From Bacteroidales bacterium (GTDB lineage Bacteria; Bacteroidota; Bacteroidia; Bacteroidales; P3), in contig JAFRTM010000012.1 of the NCBI GenBank assembly GCA_017439185.1, positions 124,001 through 188,000 of the forward strand: DNA of 64,000 nucleotides, given 5' to 3'. Positions 34,279 to 43,068 of this stretch are shown piece after piece. The position numbers and the translations under genes are program-made. How positions within the stretch are numbered: position 1 is the stretch's first letter; each line of letters starts with the position of its first letter. Below the pieces are notes generated by a model that was not told the DNA's origin, ran no database searches, and saw only the letters and a program-made list of their open reading frames with translations.

Positions 34279-35418
34279 TCAATTCTTGATGTCTAGAGCG
34301 TCGCGTATGCCGTTGCCGAGAAGCATAAAGGCGAGCACTATGAGCATTATGGCAAGACCGGGCAACAAGGCGAGGTAGGCGTTGTCGAGCAGGATGTATC
34401 CGTAATTCTCTTTCACCATCGTGCCCCACGACGGGGTTGGGGGCTGCACTCCTATGCCGAGAAACGAGAGTCCCGCCTCGAGCAGTATGGCGGATGCGAA
34501 GTTCGATGCGGCAACAACAATCACGCTGCCCATAATGTTGGGCAATATGTGTCGGAAGATGGTTCGTATGGGTCTGTAGCCGAGTGCTCGCGTGGCTTCT
34601 ACGTATTCTTTTTCTTTTATGGAGAACACCTGTCCGCGCACTACACGTGCTATATCTACCCACATGGTTAGTCCTACGGCGACAAACACCTGCCAGAATC
34701 CTTTGCCGAGGGCGAAGGTGATGGCAATGACAAGCAGCACGGTGGGAATCGACCACACCACGTTGATGAACCACATGATAAGGTTGTCCACCCATCCGCC
34801 GAAGTAGGCGGCTATCGCTCCGAGGGTTATGCCGATAATCAGGGCTATGGCTATGGCTATGAACCCGACAGACAGGCTCACCCTGCTTCCTATGAGTATT
34901 TGGCTCAGGAGGTCTCGACCGTAGGAGTCTGTGCCGAGCAGAAAGTGGCGTGTGTCTGTTTTTACCACTTCAGACTGGTGGTAGTATCTGATGTCTCCGT
35001 CGTTGGGCGTGGCTCCAGTGTAGGTCTCCACTCTTAGGCTGTCTCCCGTTTTGGTGTAACTATATATGGGAACTGCGGTATAGGGCAGTTGCTCTCCGAA
35101 AAGCATGCGGTGGAAAAAGCCGTGGTGTTTCGTGTTGTTGGTGTTTGTGTCTTTCAGATAGATAAAGTCTGCCTTGGAAAGGGGTTTCATTGTGGCCAGT
35201 TCGAGGTATTGCTGATTGCAGTAGGGGGTGTGGTCGGGGGTTATGAGGTATCCGAGCAGTGCCACTATGACAAATAAGCCTATCACAACCAGGCTGATCA
35301 CGGCAAGGCGGTTTCGGCAGAAACGCTTCCATGCCAGATGGTCAAGCGAGGCGGTGGCGTTGCTTTTCTGGCGGACAAACTGCCTGTAACTTTTCGAGAA
35401 TATGTCGTGCAGTCGCAT
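34279..35418 (-). CDS. OppC/DppC-type ABC transporter permease
   Basis: This 379-residue inner-membrane protein has an N-terminal OppC-type membrane segment (LVVIGLFVIVALLGYLITP). A large periplasmic part follows, then five further membrane helices. The EAA-like loop is VEATRALGYRPIRTIFRHILPNIMGSVIV. LLGTDSYGRDLLSQILIGSRVSLSVGF before the helices is typical of OppC/DppC. It would be one half of a peptide or nickel import channel. No OppB, ATPase or binding protein gene is adjacent; single permeases of this type occur apart from partners in many Bacteroidetes. The next gene downstream starts 1 base after its upstream neighbour, so it ends a minus-strand set that begins at 37306. Substrate not known. 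Confidence 0.88.
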   Translation of the reverse strand: MRLHDIFSKSYRQFVRQKSNATASLDHLAWKRFCRNRLAVISLVVIGLFVIVALLGYLITPDHTPYCNQQYLELATMKPLSKADFIYLKDTNTNNTKHHGFFHRMLFGEQLPYTAVPIYSYTKTGDSLRVETYTGATPNDGDIRYYHQSEVVKTDTRHFLLGTDSYGRDLLSQILIGSRVSLSVGFIAIAIALIIGITLGAIAAYFGGWVDNLIMWFINVVWSIPTVLLVIAITFALGKGFWQVFVAVGLTMWVDIARVVRGQVFSIKEKEYVEATRALGYRPIRTIFRHILPNIMGSVIVVAASNFASAILLEAGLSFLGIGVQPPTPSWGTMVKENYGYILLDNAYLALLPGLAIMLIVLAFMLLGNGIRDALDIKN

Positions 35419-35419
35419 A

Positions 35420-35737
35420 CTACATCAGTCCAAGTTCCAGTTTCACTTCGTCGGAGAGGTTGTTGAAATCCCAAGGGGGATCGAAGGTGAGCTCCACGTC
35501 AACAGACTTTATTCCCTCTATGCATTCGGTCATCTGCCGTACTTCGTAGAACATGTATTCGGCTTCGGGACAGTCGGGAGCTGTCATTGTCATAAGTATC
35601 TTGAGGTTGAATTCATCGTCGATGTCAATCTTGTAGATAAGGCCGAGGTCGTATATGTTTACGGGTATTTCGGGGTCGTAGATGTTTTTCAGGGCGTTGA
35701 CTACGGCGCCGTGCAGTGTTTCCTTGGTCGGTGTCAT
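35420..35737 (-). CDS. SufT/DUF59 (MIP18-family) Fe-S assembly protein
   Basis: This 105-residue cytosolic protein has the DUF59/MIP18 fold motifs: NIYDPEIPVNIYDLGLIYKIDI and MTMTAPDCPEAEYMFYEVRQ, with the conserved Cys after the Asp. The C terminus has DPPWDFNNLSDEVKLELGLM. Members help insert or transfer Fe-S clusters as auxiliary SUF factors (SufT, PaaD). It is next to sufE (9-base gap) on the same strand, which supports this role. Complete, normal length. sufBCDS are not in the window. The gene symbol sufT is plausible but not proven, so I leave it out. Confidence 0.88.
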   Translation of the reverse strand: MTPTKETLHGAVVNALKNIYDPEIPVNIYDLGLIYKIDIDDEFNLKILMTMTAPDCPEAEYMFYEVRQMTECIEGIKSVDVELTFDPPWDFNNLSDEVKLELGLM

Positions 35738-35746
35738 AGGCGTGTG

Positions 35747-36169
35747 TTATTGTTCTTTCATTTTGAAAGCGATTGCGTACATCTTTATTTGCTTGATCAT
35801 GGAGGTGAGCCCGTTGGAACGGGTAGGGGAGAGGTGCTCCTTCAGCCCTATCTGGTCTATAAACGTGGGCTCTGCGGCAATGATATCGTCGGGTCGCTGT
35901 CCGTTGTAGGCACGAATAAGGAGCGAGATGATTCCCTTGGTGATCACAGCATCGCTGTCAGCGGAAAAGTAGAGGTTGCCGTCACGGTACTGGCAGCTGA
36001 GCCACACTCGCGACTGGCACCCTTTTATCAGGTTCGACTCGGTTTTCTCTTTCTCGTCTATCACCGGGCATTCTTTCCCTAATTCTATAAGATAGGCGTA
36101 TTTGTCTATCCATTCTTCATAGGAGGCAAATTCGTCTATTATCTGATTGCTTATTTCTGCTATGGTCAT
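35747..36169 (-). CDS. sufE: Cysteine desulfurase activator SufE
   Basis: This 140-residue SufE has the signature NLIKGCQSRVWLS with the catalytic Cys at position 51. That residue accepts persulfide sulfur from the SufS cysteine desulfurase and passes it to the SufBCD scaffold. The remainder (ADSDAVITKGIISLLIRAYNGQRPDDI) matches the family. It lies between the LptF/G permease gene and the DUF59 gene, with which it probably shares an operon and a job in Fe-S cluster assembly. Confidence 0.94.
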   Translation of the reverse strand: MTIAEISNQIIDEFASYEEWIDKYAYLIELGKECPVIDEKEKTESNLIKGCQSRVWLSCQYRDGNLYFSADSDAVITKGIISLLIRAYNGQRPDDIIAAEPTFIDQIGLKEHLSPTRSNGLTSMIKQIKMYAIAFKMKEQ

Positions 36170-36187
36170 TGTTTTAGTATTTCTATT

Positions 36188-37306
36188 CTATTTAGGTGCT
36201 TTCTTTACCAGCACAACAGCGGCTATGCCGAACACTATCTGTGGCATCATCACAGCCCAAAACGGTGAAAGGTTGCCGTTGATGGCAAATACGGTGGTGA
36301 TCTTCATGAATACGATGAATGCAAACGCAATGGTGATTCCTATCGCAAGATGCATTCCTATTCCTCCGCGGGTCTTCCTCGACGACACTGCCACTCCTAT
36401 AAATGTCATGACAATTACGGCAAGTGGATTGAGTATCCTTTGCCAAAACTCGATAAGCGACGGCTTTACCGCTGCCGAGCCTCTCAACCGCTCATGCTGT
36501 ATATATGAGTAGAGTTTCAGCGAGTTCATGGTCTCTATCTGCTGTGCCGAGAGACGGAAATCTTCGGGCTCTATCCCCAAAGCGGCATAAACTTTGTGGT
36601 TATATCGCAGGTGCTCTCCGCTTTTGTCGAATGTCCTCACGAAATATTCAGTACATTCCCATTTGTGCTTAATCGTGTCGTATGTGATTTTGTCTGCCTC
36701 GATTCGTCGTACGATTTTCTTGTTGTTGTCAAGCATGTCAATACATACTCTCGATGCACTCTTTGATGGTGTGTTGTATGAGTCGGCAAAAACCAGCGTC
36801 CGTTCGTCGGTTTGGAAGTGTACGCTGTTGAAATAGTTTTTTTTGATAGTCCTGAAATAGGTGTTTTCAAACTCCATCAGGTATCTGTTGCTCCACGGTA
36901 TGATAAAGTTGCTCAGCACTATTACGATAATGGCCACTATGATCGATCCGTGAAGATATGGCCGTAGTAGCCGTTTGTAGCTCAGACCACTGCTCAATAT
37001 GGCTATTATCTCTGTGTTCCCTGCCATTTTAGAGGTGAAGAATATCACCGAGATGAATATGAATAGCGGGCTGTAGAGGTTTATGAATCCGGGAATAAAG
37101 TTCAGGTAGTATTGGAATACAATCTTGCTCAGCGGGGCGTGGTTATGCAGGAAGTCGTCAAGTTTCTCCGACACGTCGAAAGTGATCACAATAACGATGA
37201 TGAGTGCCATGGCAAGCAGGAAGGTCTTCAGGTATTTCTGCAGGATATACCCGTCGATCAGCTTGTATCGCTCCCAGTATCGTTTAGTCAGCTTTAATCG
37301 TGCCAT
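36188..37306 (-). CDS. LptF/LptG family lipopolysaccharide export permease
   Basis: This 372-residue protein has six predicted membrane segments: three near residues 30-130, with the motif PLFIFISVIFFTSKMAGNTEIIAILSSGLSY, and three at the C-terminal end. A periplasmic beta-jellyroll (about 140-270) lies between them. This is the YjgP/YjgQ pattern of LptF and LptG, which extract LPS from the inner membrane with LptB and hand it to LptC. I cannot tell which of the two it is. A hairpin at 37329-37365 separates it from mutA upstream. It is followed by sufE with a 19-base gap. Confidence 0.9.
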   Translation of the reverse strand: MARLKLTKRYWERYKLIDGYILQKYLKTFLLAMALIIVIVITFDVSEKLDDFLHNHAPLSKIVFQYYLNFIPGFINLYSPLFIFISVIFFTSKMAGNTEIIAILSSGLSYKRLLRPYLHGSIIVAIIVIVLSNFIIPWSNRYLMEFENTYFRTIKKNYFNSVHFQTDERTLVFADSYNTPSKSASRVCIDMLDNNKKIVRRIEADKITYDTIKHKWECTEYFVRTFDKSGEHLRYNHKVYAALGIEPEDFRLSAQQIETMNSLKLYSYIQHERLRGSAAVKPSLIEFWQRILNPLAVIVMTFIGVAVSSRKTRGGIGMHLAIGITIAFAFIVFMKITTVFAINGNLSPFWAVMMPQIVFGIAAVVLVKKAPK

Positions 37307-37328
37307 CTATCTCCTGTCTTTCTCCAAC

Positions 37329-37365
37329 CGAGGGGGTCCTCATCTTGCTTCTGAGAACCCCCTCG
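37329..37365 (-). terminator. Hairpin between mutA and the LptF/G gene
   Basis: CGAGGGGGTTCTCA pairs with TGAGGACCCCCTCG on the minus strand, with one U-G pair that is only possible in minus-strand RNA. No T run follows, so it may slow or protect the mutA transcript rather than end it cleanly. Confidence 0.5.
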
Positions 37366-37395
37366 TGTGTTGTCTTTATCGTTTCTTCGAGTGTT

Positions 37396-39261
37396 CTACA
37401 TGATGCCCAACAGTTTCTGGAATGCTGTCAGCGATTCCAGCACATTGGTCTTCACGTGGATGAATTCATCTACCCCATAGCCTTTATAGGTCTCCACCAT
37501 GTCTTTGGGATATCCGGCGAGCACTATGCTCTTCACCTTTCCTTTCAGTCCTTTGCACACCGCTTCGGCTATCTCGGCATATTCGTCGTCGCTCGAACAC
37601 ATGACCACCACCTCGGCTCCCGACTTCAGCGCGGCCTCCACTCCTTCTTCGGCGCTCTTGAACCCGGCATTGTCCAGTATCTCGTAGCCGGCCACTCCGA
37701 AGAAGTTGGTGGCAAATCCGCTTCTTGCCTTCCTCATCGTCAGGTTTCCGTAGGTCAGCAGGAACACTTTGGGACGTTTGCCAGATTGTTCGGTAGCAAG
37801 GCGCAGGTGTTCGAATGCCTCGGCTCCGCGGTATTGGCGCAGTATCTTTACTGGACCGTCTGCCTTCCGGCATCCACAGCAGCATTTGCCTCTCTTCTCT
37901 ATCTTCTCGCTCATCTTCTCGGTGAGGTTGGGATATTGGTTGGTGCCCAGCAGGGTGGTCTTCCTGGTGGCTATGTCCATATCGCGCTGCTGTGCTATGC
38001 GCTCCACCTCGCTTTGTACAAATCCTTCTTTTATTGCTGCCGCAAACCCACCTTTCTCTTCCACTTTCACAAACAGCTCCCATGCATATTGTGCCACCGA
38101 GTTGGTCAGGTTCTCGATGTAATAGCTTCCAGCTGCGGGGTCTACTATCTTGTCCAGATACGACTCTTCTTTCAGCAGCAGTTGCTGGTTACGGGCTATA
38201 CGTGCTCCGAACTCGTCGGTGTCTTTGTATGCTGTGTCGAAAGCGCTGACGGCAATCGAATCGGCTCCGGCTATAGCTGCCGACATCGTCTCGGTGGTAG
38301 TCCTCAGCATGTTTACGTAGGGGTCGAATATCGACTTGTTCCACTCGCTCGGCTCGGCGTGGATATGCACCTTGTAGGCGCACTCGCAGCCGGGCTTGTA
38401 CTGCTCCACAATCTTGCTCCAAAGCAGTCGGGCGGCTCTGATCTTCGCTATCTCGGTGAAATAGGTGCTGCCGGTGGCGAAAGCAAACACCATCCTGCTG
38501 GCCACTTCTTCTGCCTTGTATCCCATATCGGTCAGGTGGGCGAGCAGGTCGTTGGCGGCTGCCAGCGTGAATCCGAGCTCCTGCACCGTGTTGCTTCCGG
38601 CGTTGTGTATTATGTTGCCGTTGATGGTGAACACTTTGAACAGCGGCAAGTTCTCTTTGGCGTAGTCCAGCAGTGCGGCGGCGGCTTTATAGTCGCCCTC
38701 TTCGCCTCTATGGAAATCTCCGTGGGTCAGCGCATAGCGGTACATGTCGAAGTTGCAGCTGCCTTCTACCTTCTTGGGGTCGAAGCCGGCTTTCTTCACC
38801 ACTGCCACGAACAGCTTCAGGGTCTCTACATAGTCTTGCGAGCATCTGAAGTTTGTCTTTATCGCTTCGGGGTATATTCCTTTCAGCAGGGTCTCCATGT
38901 CAGCCTCGGTCGTTATCTCTTTGGTGCAGAACGACAGCGAGGTGGCTCCGCGTTTGAGTGCGTCGAGGGCTATGGCGTTGGCTTTCGCCGGGTCTTTCTC
39001 GTTGATGTCTTGGCGGATGTCCCACACGTTGGCGTTTGCCTGATGGCCTCGGGTATAGGGCTTTGCGCCGGGATTGCTTTCCAGATAGTCAAGCTGTTCC
39101 AGGTCTTCGGCTCTGTAGTAGGGCTTCACTTTGAATCCTTCTATGGTTTTCCATACGAGTTTCTTCTCGTAGTCGGCTCCTTTCAGGTCTTTATTGATGA
39201 CTTCTTCCCATTTTTCTGTCGAAACGGGTGGAAATTCGCTGAACAATTTGTTGTCTTCCAT
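37396..39261 (-). CDS. mutA: Methylmalonyl-CoA mutase small subunit
   Basis: This 621-residue protein matches the small (beta) subunit of heterodimeric methylmalonyl-CoA mutase. It has an N-terminal TEKWEEVINKDLKG, a barrel with PAAGSYYIENLTNSVAQYAWELF and ATRKTTLLGTNQYPN, and a C-terminal B12-domain-like fold lacking the cobalt-ligand DxHxxG motif, as expected for this subunit. An extra Cys-rich insert (KRGKCCCGCRKADG) lies before the C-terminal domain. The holoenzyme interconverts succinyl-CoA and methylmalonyl-CoA in propionate production. The large subunit gene mutB would normally follow mutA but is not in the window; the next gene downstream is the LPS permease. It has a -7 box at 39298-39305. 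Confidence 0.93.
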   Translation of the reverse strand: MEDNKLFSEFPPVSTEKWEEVINKDLKGADYEKKLVWKTIEGFKVKPYYRAEDLEQLDYLESNPGAKPYTRGHQANANVWDIRQDINEKDPAKANAIALDALKRGATSLSFCTKEITTEADMETLLKGIYPEAIKTNFRCSQDYVETLKLFVAVVKKAGFDPKKVEGSCNFDMYRYALTHGDFHRGEEGDYKAAAALLDYAKENLPLFKVFTINGNIIHNAGSNTVQELGFTLAAANDLLAHLTDMGYKAEEVASRMVFAFATGSTYFTEIAKIRAARLLWSKIVEQYKPGCECAYKVHIHAEPSEWNKSIFDPYVNMLRTTTETMSAAIAGADSIAVSAFDTAYKDTDEFGARIARNQQLLLKEESYLDKIVDPAAGSYYIENLTNSVAQYAWELFVKVEEKGGFAAAIKEGFVQSEVERIAQQRDMDIATRKTTLLGTNQYPNLTEKMSEKIEKRGKCCCGCRKADGPVKILRQYRGAEAFEHLRLATEQSGKRPKVFLLTYGNLTMRKARSGFATNFFGVAGYEILDNAGFKSAEEGVEAALKSGAEVVVMCSSDDEYAEIAEAVCKGLKGKVKSIVLAGYPKDMVETYKGYGVDEFIHVKTNVLESLTAFQKLLGIM

Positions 39262-39297
39262 TATGTTGCGTATTTTTTCTTTTTACATTAGCGACGG

Positions 39298-39305
39298 CAA
39301 ATATA
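39298..39305 (-). promoter_or_regulatory. -7 box of mutA
   Basis: On the minus strand this is TATATTTG followed by CC, 37 bases before the ATG. It lies in a T-rich gap (39262-39385) with no gene. Confidence 0.5.
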
Positions 39306-39385
39306 CTACTTTTTTTTATAATTGTCGTATTTTTTTTCTCTTTTTTATTATTTTTCTTGTCAGCCGTCTTCCGTTATGCCGTTGT

Positions 39386-42300
39386 CTAACAGACGTTTTC
39401 TACCCGGCAACCTTCTTCGTCGGTGAACAGCAGCACTCCCTTCACTCCTTCGTACCCCATCGCCCTCACGGCTGCACAGTAGGTTTGCACCTGCAGTATA
39501 TATTTGTCGTCTCTGTGTCCGGTCTTGTAGTCCACCACCCAGGTCTCGCCTTTCCCAATCACCAGCCGGTCTATTCGTTTGTTTTCCCACTTGTCTCCGT
39601 CTTTGATGTTTACGGGGCACTCGTTCTTCACGTCATACTGCGGGTCAAAGAATTTCTTTGTTTCCTCGCCGTTTACTATCTTGTCAATCTGGTCTCTCAG
39701 CTGCTGCTTCTCCTCGTCGGCTGTCTTGTTTCTCTTGCAATATCGTTCTATGGCCGTATCCACGTCGGCTGCGGTTACTATCATCGACAGTATCTCGTGA
39801 ATCTTGTTTCCTCGTTTCTGCTCTTCGGTCAGCGTCTTTTCCTTGTCTCCGGCTATCTTTTTCTGCGTAGTGGTCATCACCGTCCAGCTGAGTTCTCTCT
39901 TGGGGATACTCGGTTCATCTTCCTTTTTGCAATCTTGGTCGTCTCCAATCCAATATTCTGTGCCGGTAACGGTAACCTCTCCTATCACTTTTTTGTCTCG
40001 CTCTTTCGTTGTCCATTTTGGCAACTCTGAGTTTATAAACCTCATTATCATTTTTCCGGCATTTCCGATTTCTGCAGTATATACTATAAGTTTTTCTTTC
40101 GGTCGTGTCAGTGCCACATACAGCAGGTTCAGCTTGTCTGTCTCTTGCTTTCTTCTCTCTTCGGCTATCTGGCCATCGAAAAGGGTCTTTACTTTGTCTC
40201 CTATCTCTTTGTTTATTTTCACTTTACATGCCTCCACTCCCAGCTTCTCCTTGTTGAGGTCAACCCATATCCAGTTGGCCTTTTCCTCATAGTCGGGCAC
40301 CACCATCACCACTTTCCGCTCCAGCCCTTTGGACTTGTGTATCGTCATCAGCCTCACCGCCTCGCTGTCCTCTGTCCAGGGGCGCGCCAGGGCTTTCTTG
40401 TTGGTGGGGGCTATCTTCTCTTTCAGCCATTTCGTGAAGTCTCGGTTGTTTTGCCTATGGTTCTTCACATATTCTGCCGTCGCGTTCAGCAGCGTCTCGG
40501 CGTATCCCCACTCGTTTTCTATCTTTTTTTCGCCGCTGTATATCATGTTGATTATCTTCTCGCAGCAGTCGTAGGTGTCCATCGCTTTCAGCTTCTCCAG
40601 CGTCATGGCTTTGTCCAGCAGGTTGGCTATATCGACTTTCTCTCCGCTTGCCTCTTCTATCCTCAGCCGCCCCAGCCGCGCCAGTTCTACTTGCAGCGCC
40701 ACTCGCGCCACTCCGTCGTTCTTGTTCTCCATCAGCGCCATCATCTCCGCCACCACTCGCGCCACATGGCTGTTGCTCAACTGCTCCGAGTATTCCGACA
40801 CGGTGGCGATCCCTTCCTCTTTCATCGCTCCGGCTATCTTTTTCAAGACATTATTGTCGCGTGCCAGCACCAGTATGTCGCCGTACTCGTATCCTTTCTC
40901 TTCGTGCTGCCTCTTCGCCTCTTTCGCCAGCGCGGCATACATCTCTCCTTTCATCTCCCACTGGGTCCTACCGCCTCCTTCTTTCTGTATCCTCACCACT
41001 TTCACCCAGCCGCCTTCTTTCTTCCAGTCTTCGTCCAGCGCATATCTCCCCTCTTCCTCCGGTTCTTTGTACAATTGTTGTATAAGCGAATTTCCCGCGT
41101 AATCCCCGTCCACGGCAAACCGGAACAGCCTGTTGTTGAACTCCACCACCTCTTTCTTCGCCCTGTAATTGGTGCTCAAGGGTCTCTGCTCGCCACAACT
41201 CTCCAAAATACTTCCCTCATGTCTCTCCACTTTCGGCAAGTCGCAGAACTGCTGCACGTCGCCCTGTCTGAACCGGTATATCGCCTGCTTCCCGTCGCCC
41301 ACCACCAGCGAGTCTCCTCCGCGGCTCACCCCCTCTATCACCAGCGGCACCAGGTTCTGCCACTGCATCTTGCTCGTGTCCTGAAACTCGTCTATCAGTA
41401 TGTTGTTGTACCAGCTCCCGATTCTCTCGTACACATACGGCGACTCGCCCTCCTCTTTCACCACCTCCCCGATCCTCTTTGTCATCTCCGAGTTGTGCAC
41501 CAGGTCGTTCTCCGCATAGTAAGCCTCCACCAGCTCATAAACCCTCTTCATCAATCCTAGCTTGTACAGCTCTCCGCTCATCATCTTCCTGCTGTTGTAT
41601 TCCGCCTTGAGCTCCTCTATTTCGTTAAATATTGTCAGCAGTTTTGGCCGCAGGTCATGCTCTATCTCTTCCATCACTATCTTATTTCTCTTGGCACTTC
41701 CGCTTCCTATCTCGTCTCCGTTTATAAACTTCAGAATCGTTTTCGACACATTTGGCATGTCCCCGTCGGCCTTTCGGGCACCTTCTCTCAGTTTCCTGAA
41801 ATATCCCTCAATGCCGTTCTGCCCTCCGGCAAGCATTCCGCTCAGTTCATGCTTCTCTATCTCGTCCACTCCGTCTTGCCCTTTCTTCTGAAATTCTGTA
41901 TCTATCTCTTTAATACGTCTCTTGTATTCTTTCTCCAGCTCCAGGCATTTCTCCCCGTCAAGCCAGCTCAGCTTCGCCATCTTCTCCGGCGCCTCTTCCC
42001 TGAGGACCTCCTCCACCAGCAGCCCAACCAACCCGTCCAGGTCATATATCTCCCCCTCCTCAAACTTGCTCCGGCTGTAATCCTCCAGTACCTTCGTCGC
42101 CTCCTCTTCCCCCGCCTGGTTTATCATGCTCTTCAGCTTCTCCGTCACATCCTCCTTAAGCGCCTCGGAATCCACCTCCACCATAAAGTTGCACGGCAAG
42201 TCCAGGTCAAAGGCAAACGTCTTCACCACCCGGTTCATGAAACTGTCTATCGTACAAACGGCAAAGTCGCTGTAATTGTGCAATATAGCCTTTCTCACGT

Positions 42301-42580
42301 CTCCTGCTCTCCTCTTCAGCTCCCCGTCGCTGATTCCCAAATCCTCTTTCAGCACTGCCTGCATCGCCTCGTCGGGATTCCCTTCTGCCAGTCCTTTCAG
42401 GTAATTCAATATCCTCTCTTTCATCTCGTTCACCGCCGCATTCGTAAACGTAATCGCCAGTATATGAGCAAACTGCTTGCTGTCGTCATCGGCCATCGCC
42501 AGCCTCAGATACTCCTTCGCCAGGTTGAACGTCTTTCCCGTCCCGGCACTCGCCTTATAAACATAGAACTTTCCTGCCAT
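39386..42580 (-). CDS. AddA/RecB-like helicase-nuclease
   Basis: This 1064-residue protein has the UvrD-type superfamily 1 motifs: Walker A YKASAGTGKTFNLA, motif Ia ILAITFTNAAVNEMKERIL, Walker B ILIDEFQDTSKMQWQ, motif III VVGDGKQAIYRFRQGD, motif V LMTIHKSKGLERKVV and motif VI LNLLYVALTRPKEKLIVY. The C terminus carries a PD-(D/E)xK nuclease (IDRLVIGKGETWVVDYKTG). This layout is that of AddA or a RecB-like exonuclease V subunit. It unwinds and trims double-strand ends to load RecA. The AddB-like partner is not seen next to it. Complete, with the usual length. Codon use is G/A-poor on the coding strand's third positions compared with the iron cluster, but no transfer is obvious. Confidence 0.92.
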   Translation of the reverse strand: MAGKFYVYKASAGTGKTFNLAKEYLRLAMADDDSKQFAHILAITFTNAAVNEMKERILNYLKGLAEGNPDEAMQAVLKEDLGISDGELKRRAGDVRKAILHNYSDFAVCTIDSFMNRVVKTFAFDLDLPCNFMVEVDSEALKEDVTEKLKSMINQAGEEEATKVLEDYSRSKFEEGEIYDLDGLVGLLVEEVLREEAPEKMAKLSWLDGEKCLELEKEYKRRIKEIDTEFQKKGQDGVDEIEKHELSGMLAGGQNGIEGYFRKLREGARKADGDMPNVSKTILKFINGDEIGSGSAKRNKIVMEEIEHDLRPKLLTIFNEIEELKAEYNSRKMMSGELYKLGLMKRVYELVEAYYAENDLVHNSEMTKRIGEVVKEEGESPYVYERIGSWYNNILIDEFQDTSKMQWQNLVPLVIEGVSRGGDSLVVGDGKQAIYRFRQGDVQQFCDLPKVERHEGSILESCGEQRPLSTNYRAKKEVVEFNNRLFRFAVDGDYAGNSLIQQLYKEPEEEGRYALDEDWKKEGGWVKVVRIQKEGGGRTQWEMKGEMYAALAKEAKRQHEEKGYEYGDILVLARDNNVLKKIAGAMKEEGIATVSEYSEQLSNSHVARVVAEMMALMENKNDGVARVALQVELARLGRLRIEEASGEKVDIANLLDKAMTLEKLKAMDTYDCCEKIINMIYSGEKKIENEWGYAETLLNATAEYVKNHRQNNRDFTKWLKEKIAPTNKKALARPWTEDSEAVRLMTIHKSKGLERKVVMVVPDYEEKANWIWVDLNKEKLGVEACKVKINKEIGDKVKTLFDGQIAEERRKQETDKLNLLYVALTRPKEKLIVYTAEIGNAGKMIMRFINSELPKWTTKERDKKVIGEVTVTGTEYWIGDDQDCKKEDEPSIPKRELSWTVMTTTQKKIAGDKEKTLTEEQKRGNKIHEILSMIVTAADVDTAIERYCKRNKTADEEKQQLRDQIDKIVNGEETKKFFDPQYDVKNECPVNIKDGDKWENKRIDRLVIGKGETWVVDYKTGHRDDKYILQVQTYCAAVRAMGYEGVKGVLLFTDEEGCRVENVC

Positions 42581-42918
42581 ATATTATATATGTATAATTT
42601 ATATATAGTATATAACGCAGCCCCTCAAAATTTATTGCCCCAACCCATAATTTTTTTTCTCCCCACCCCAACTTCAAATTTCAAAATTCCCTGTCAGTAC
42701 CACAACAAAATTTTCAATTCTCAACTTTCAATTCTCAATTCTCAATTTAACCATAGACTTATCATAGAGTTGATACCTAGTTGAGTCCTAGTTATCAGCT
42801 ATTTAGCATTTACCGGTTTTCTCCCCTTCCTCAATTTTTTATCACTTTTTGTTCAATGTTCATAACTCCACTGATAAACAGTTGTTTATCTTTAATTAAT
42901 CCCATATTTTAACATTTC
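42581..42918. other. AT-rich intergenic region with repeated motifs
   Basis: This gap lies between the helicase and the iron/haem cluster. It contains a TTTTCAATTCTCAACTTTC tract with repeated ATTCTCA words (42707-42747). A CCATAGACTTATCATAGAG/TTGATACC motif follows at 42750-42777, arranged like the pair near 111-225. I see no gene. Confidence 0.5.
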
Positions 42919-42949
42919 CTGCCATTTCTGTCAGTACTTCTGCCATTTG
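42919..42949 (+). promoter_or_regulatory. CTGCCA/TGTCAG motif upstream of the iron/haem cluster
   Basis: CTGCCATTT at 42919 and 42940 (21 bases apart) flank TGTCAGTACT (42929-42938). The dnaK operator has the same TGTCAGTACT and two CTGCCA copies 22 bases apart. The binding protein is unknown. No sigma-54 promoter follows here. Confidence 0.45.
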
Positions 42950-43030
42950 CCCCCTCGACTCACTAAAAATAGTTACCCGACCATCCAATTTTAACAAAAA
43001 ATAGTGACTCCTTAGTATAAAAAGCTCCAC

Positions 43031-43038
43031 TATTTTTG
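43031..43038 (+). promoter_or_regulatory. -7 box of the porin/imelysin cluster
   Basis: TATTTTTG followed by CA lies 30 bases before the chosen porin ATG (43069). I see no clear -33 box, so an activator may be needed. Confidence 0.5.
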
Positions 43039-43068
43039 CAAATTGAACATTTAACACCTTGTATTATT

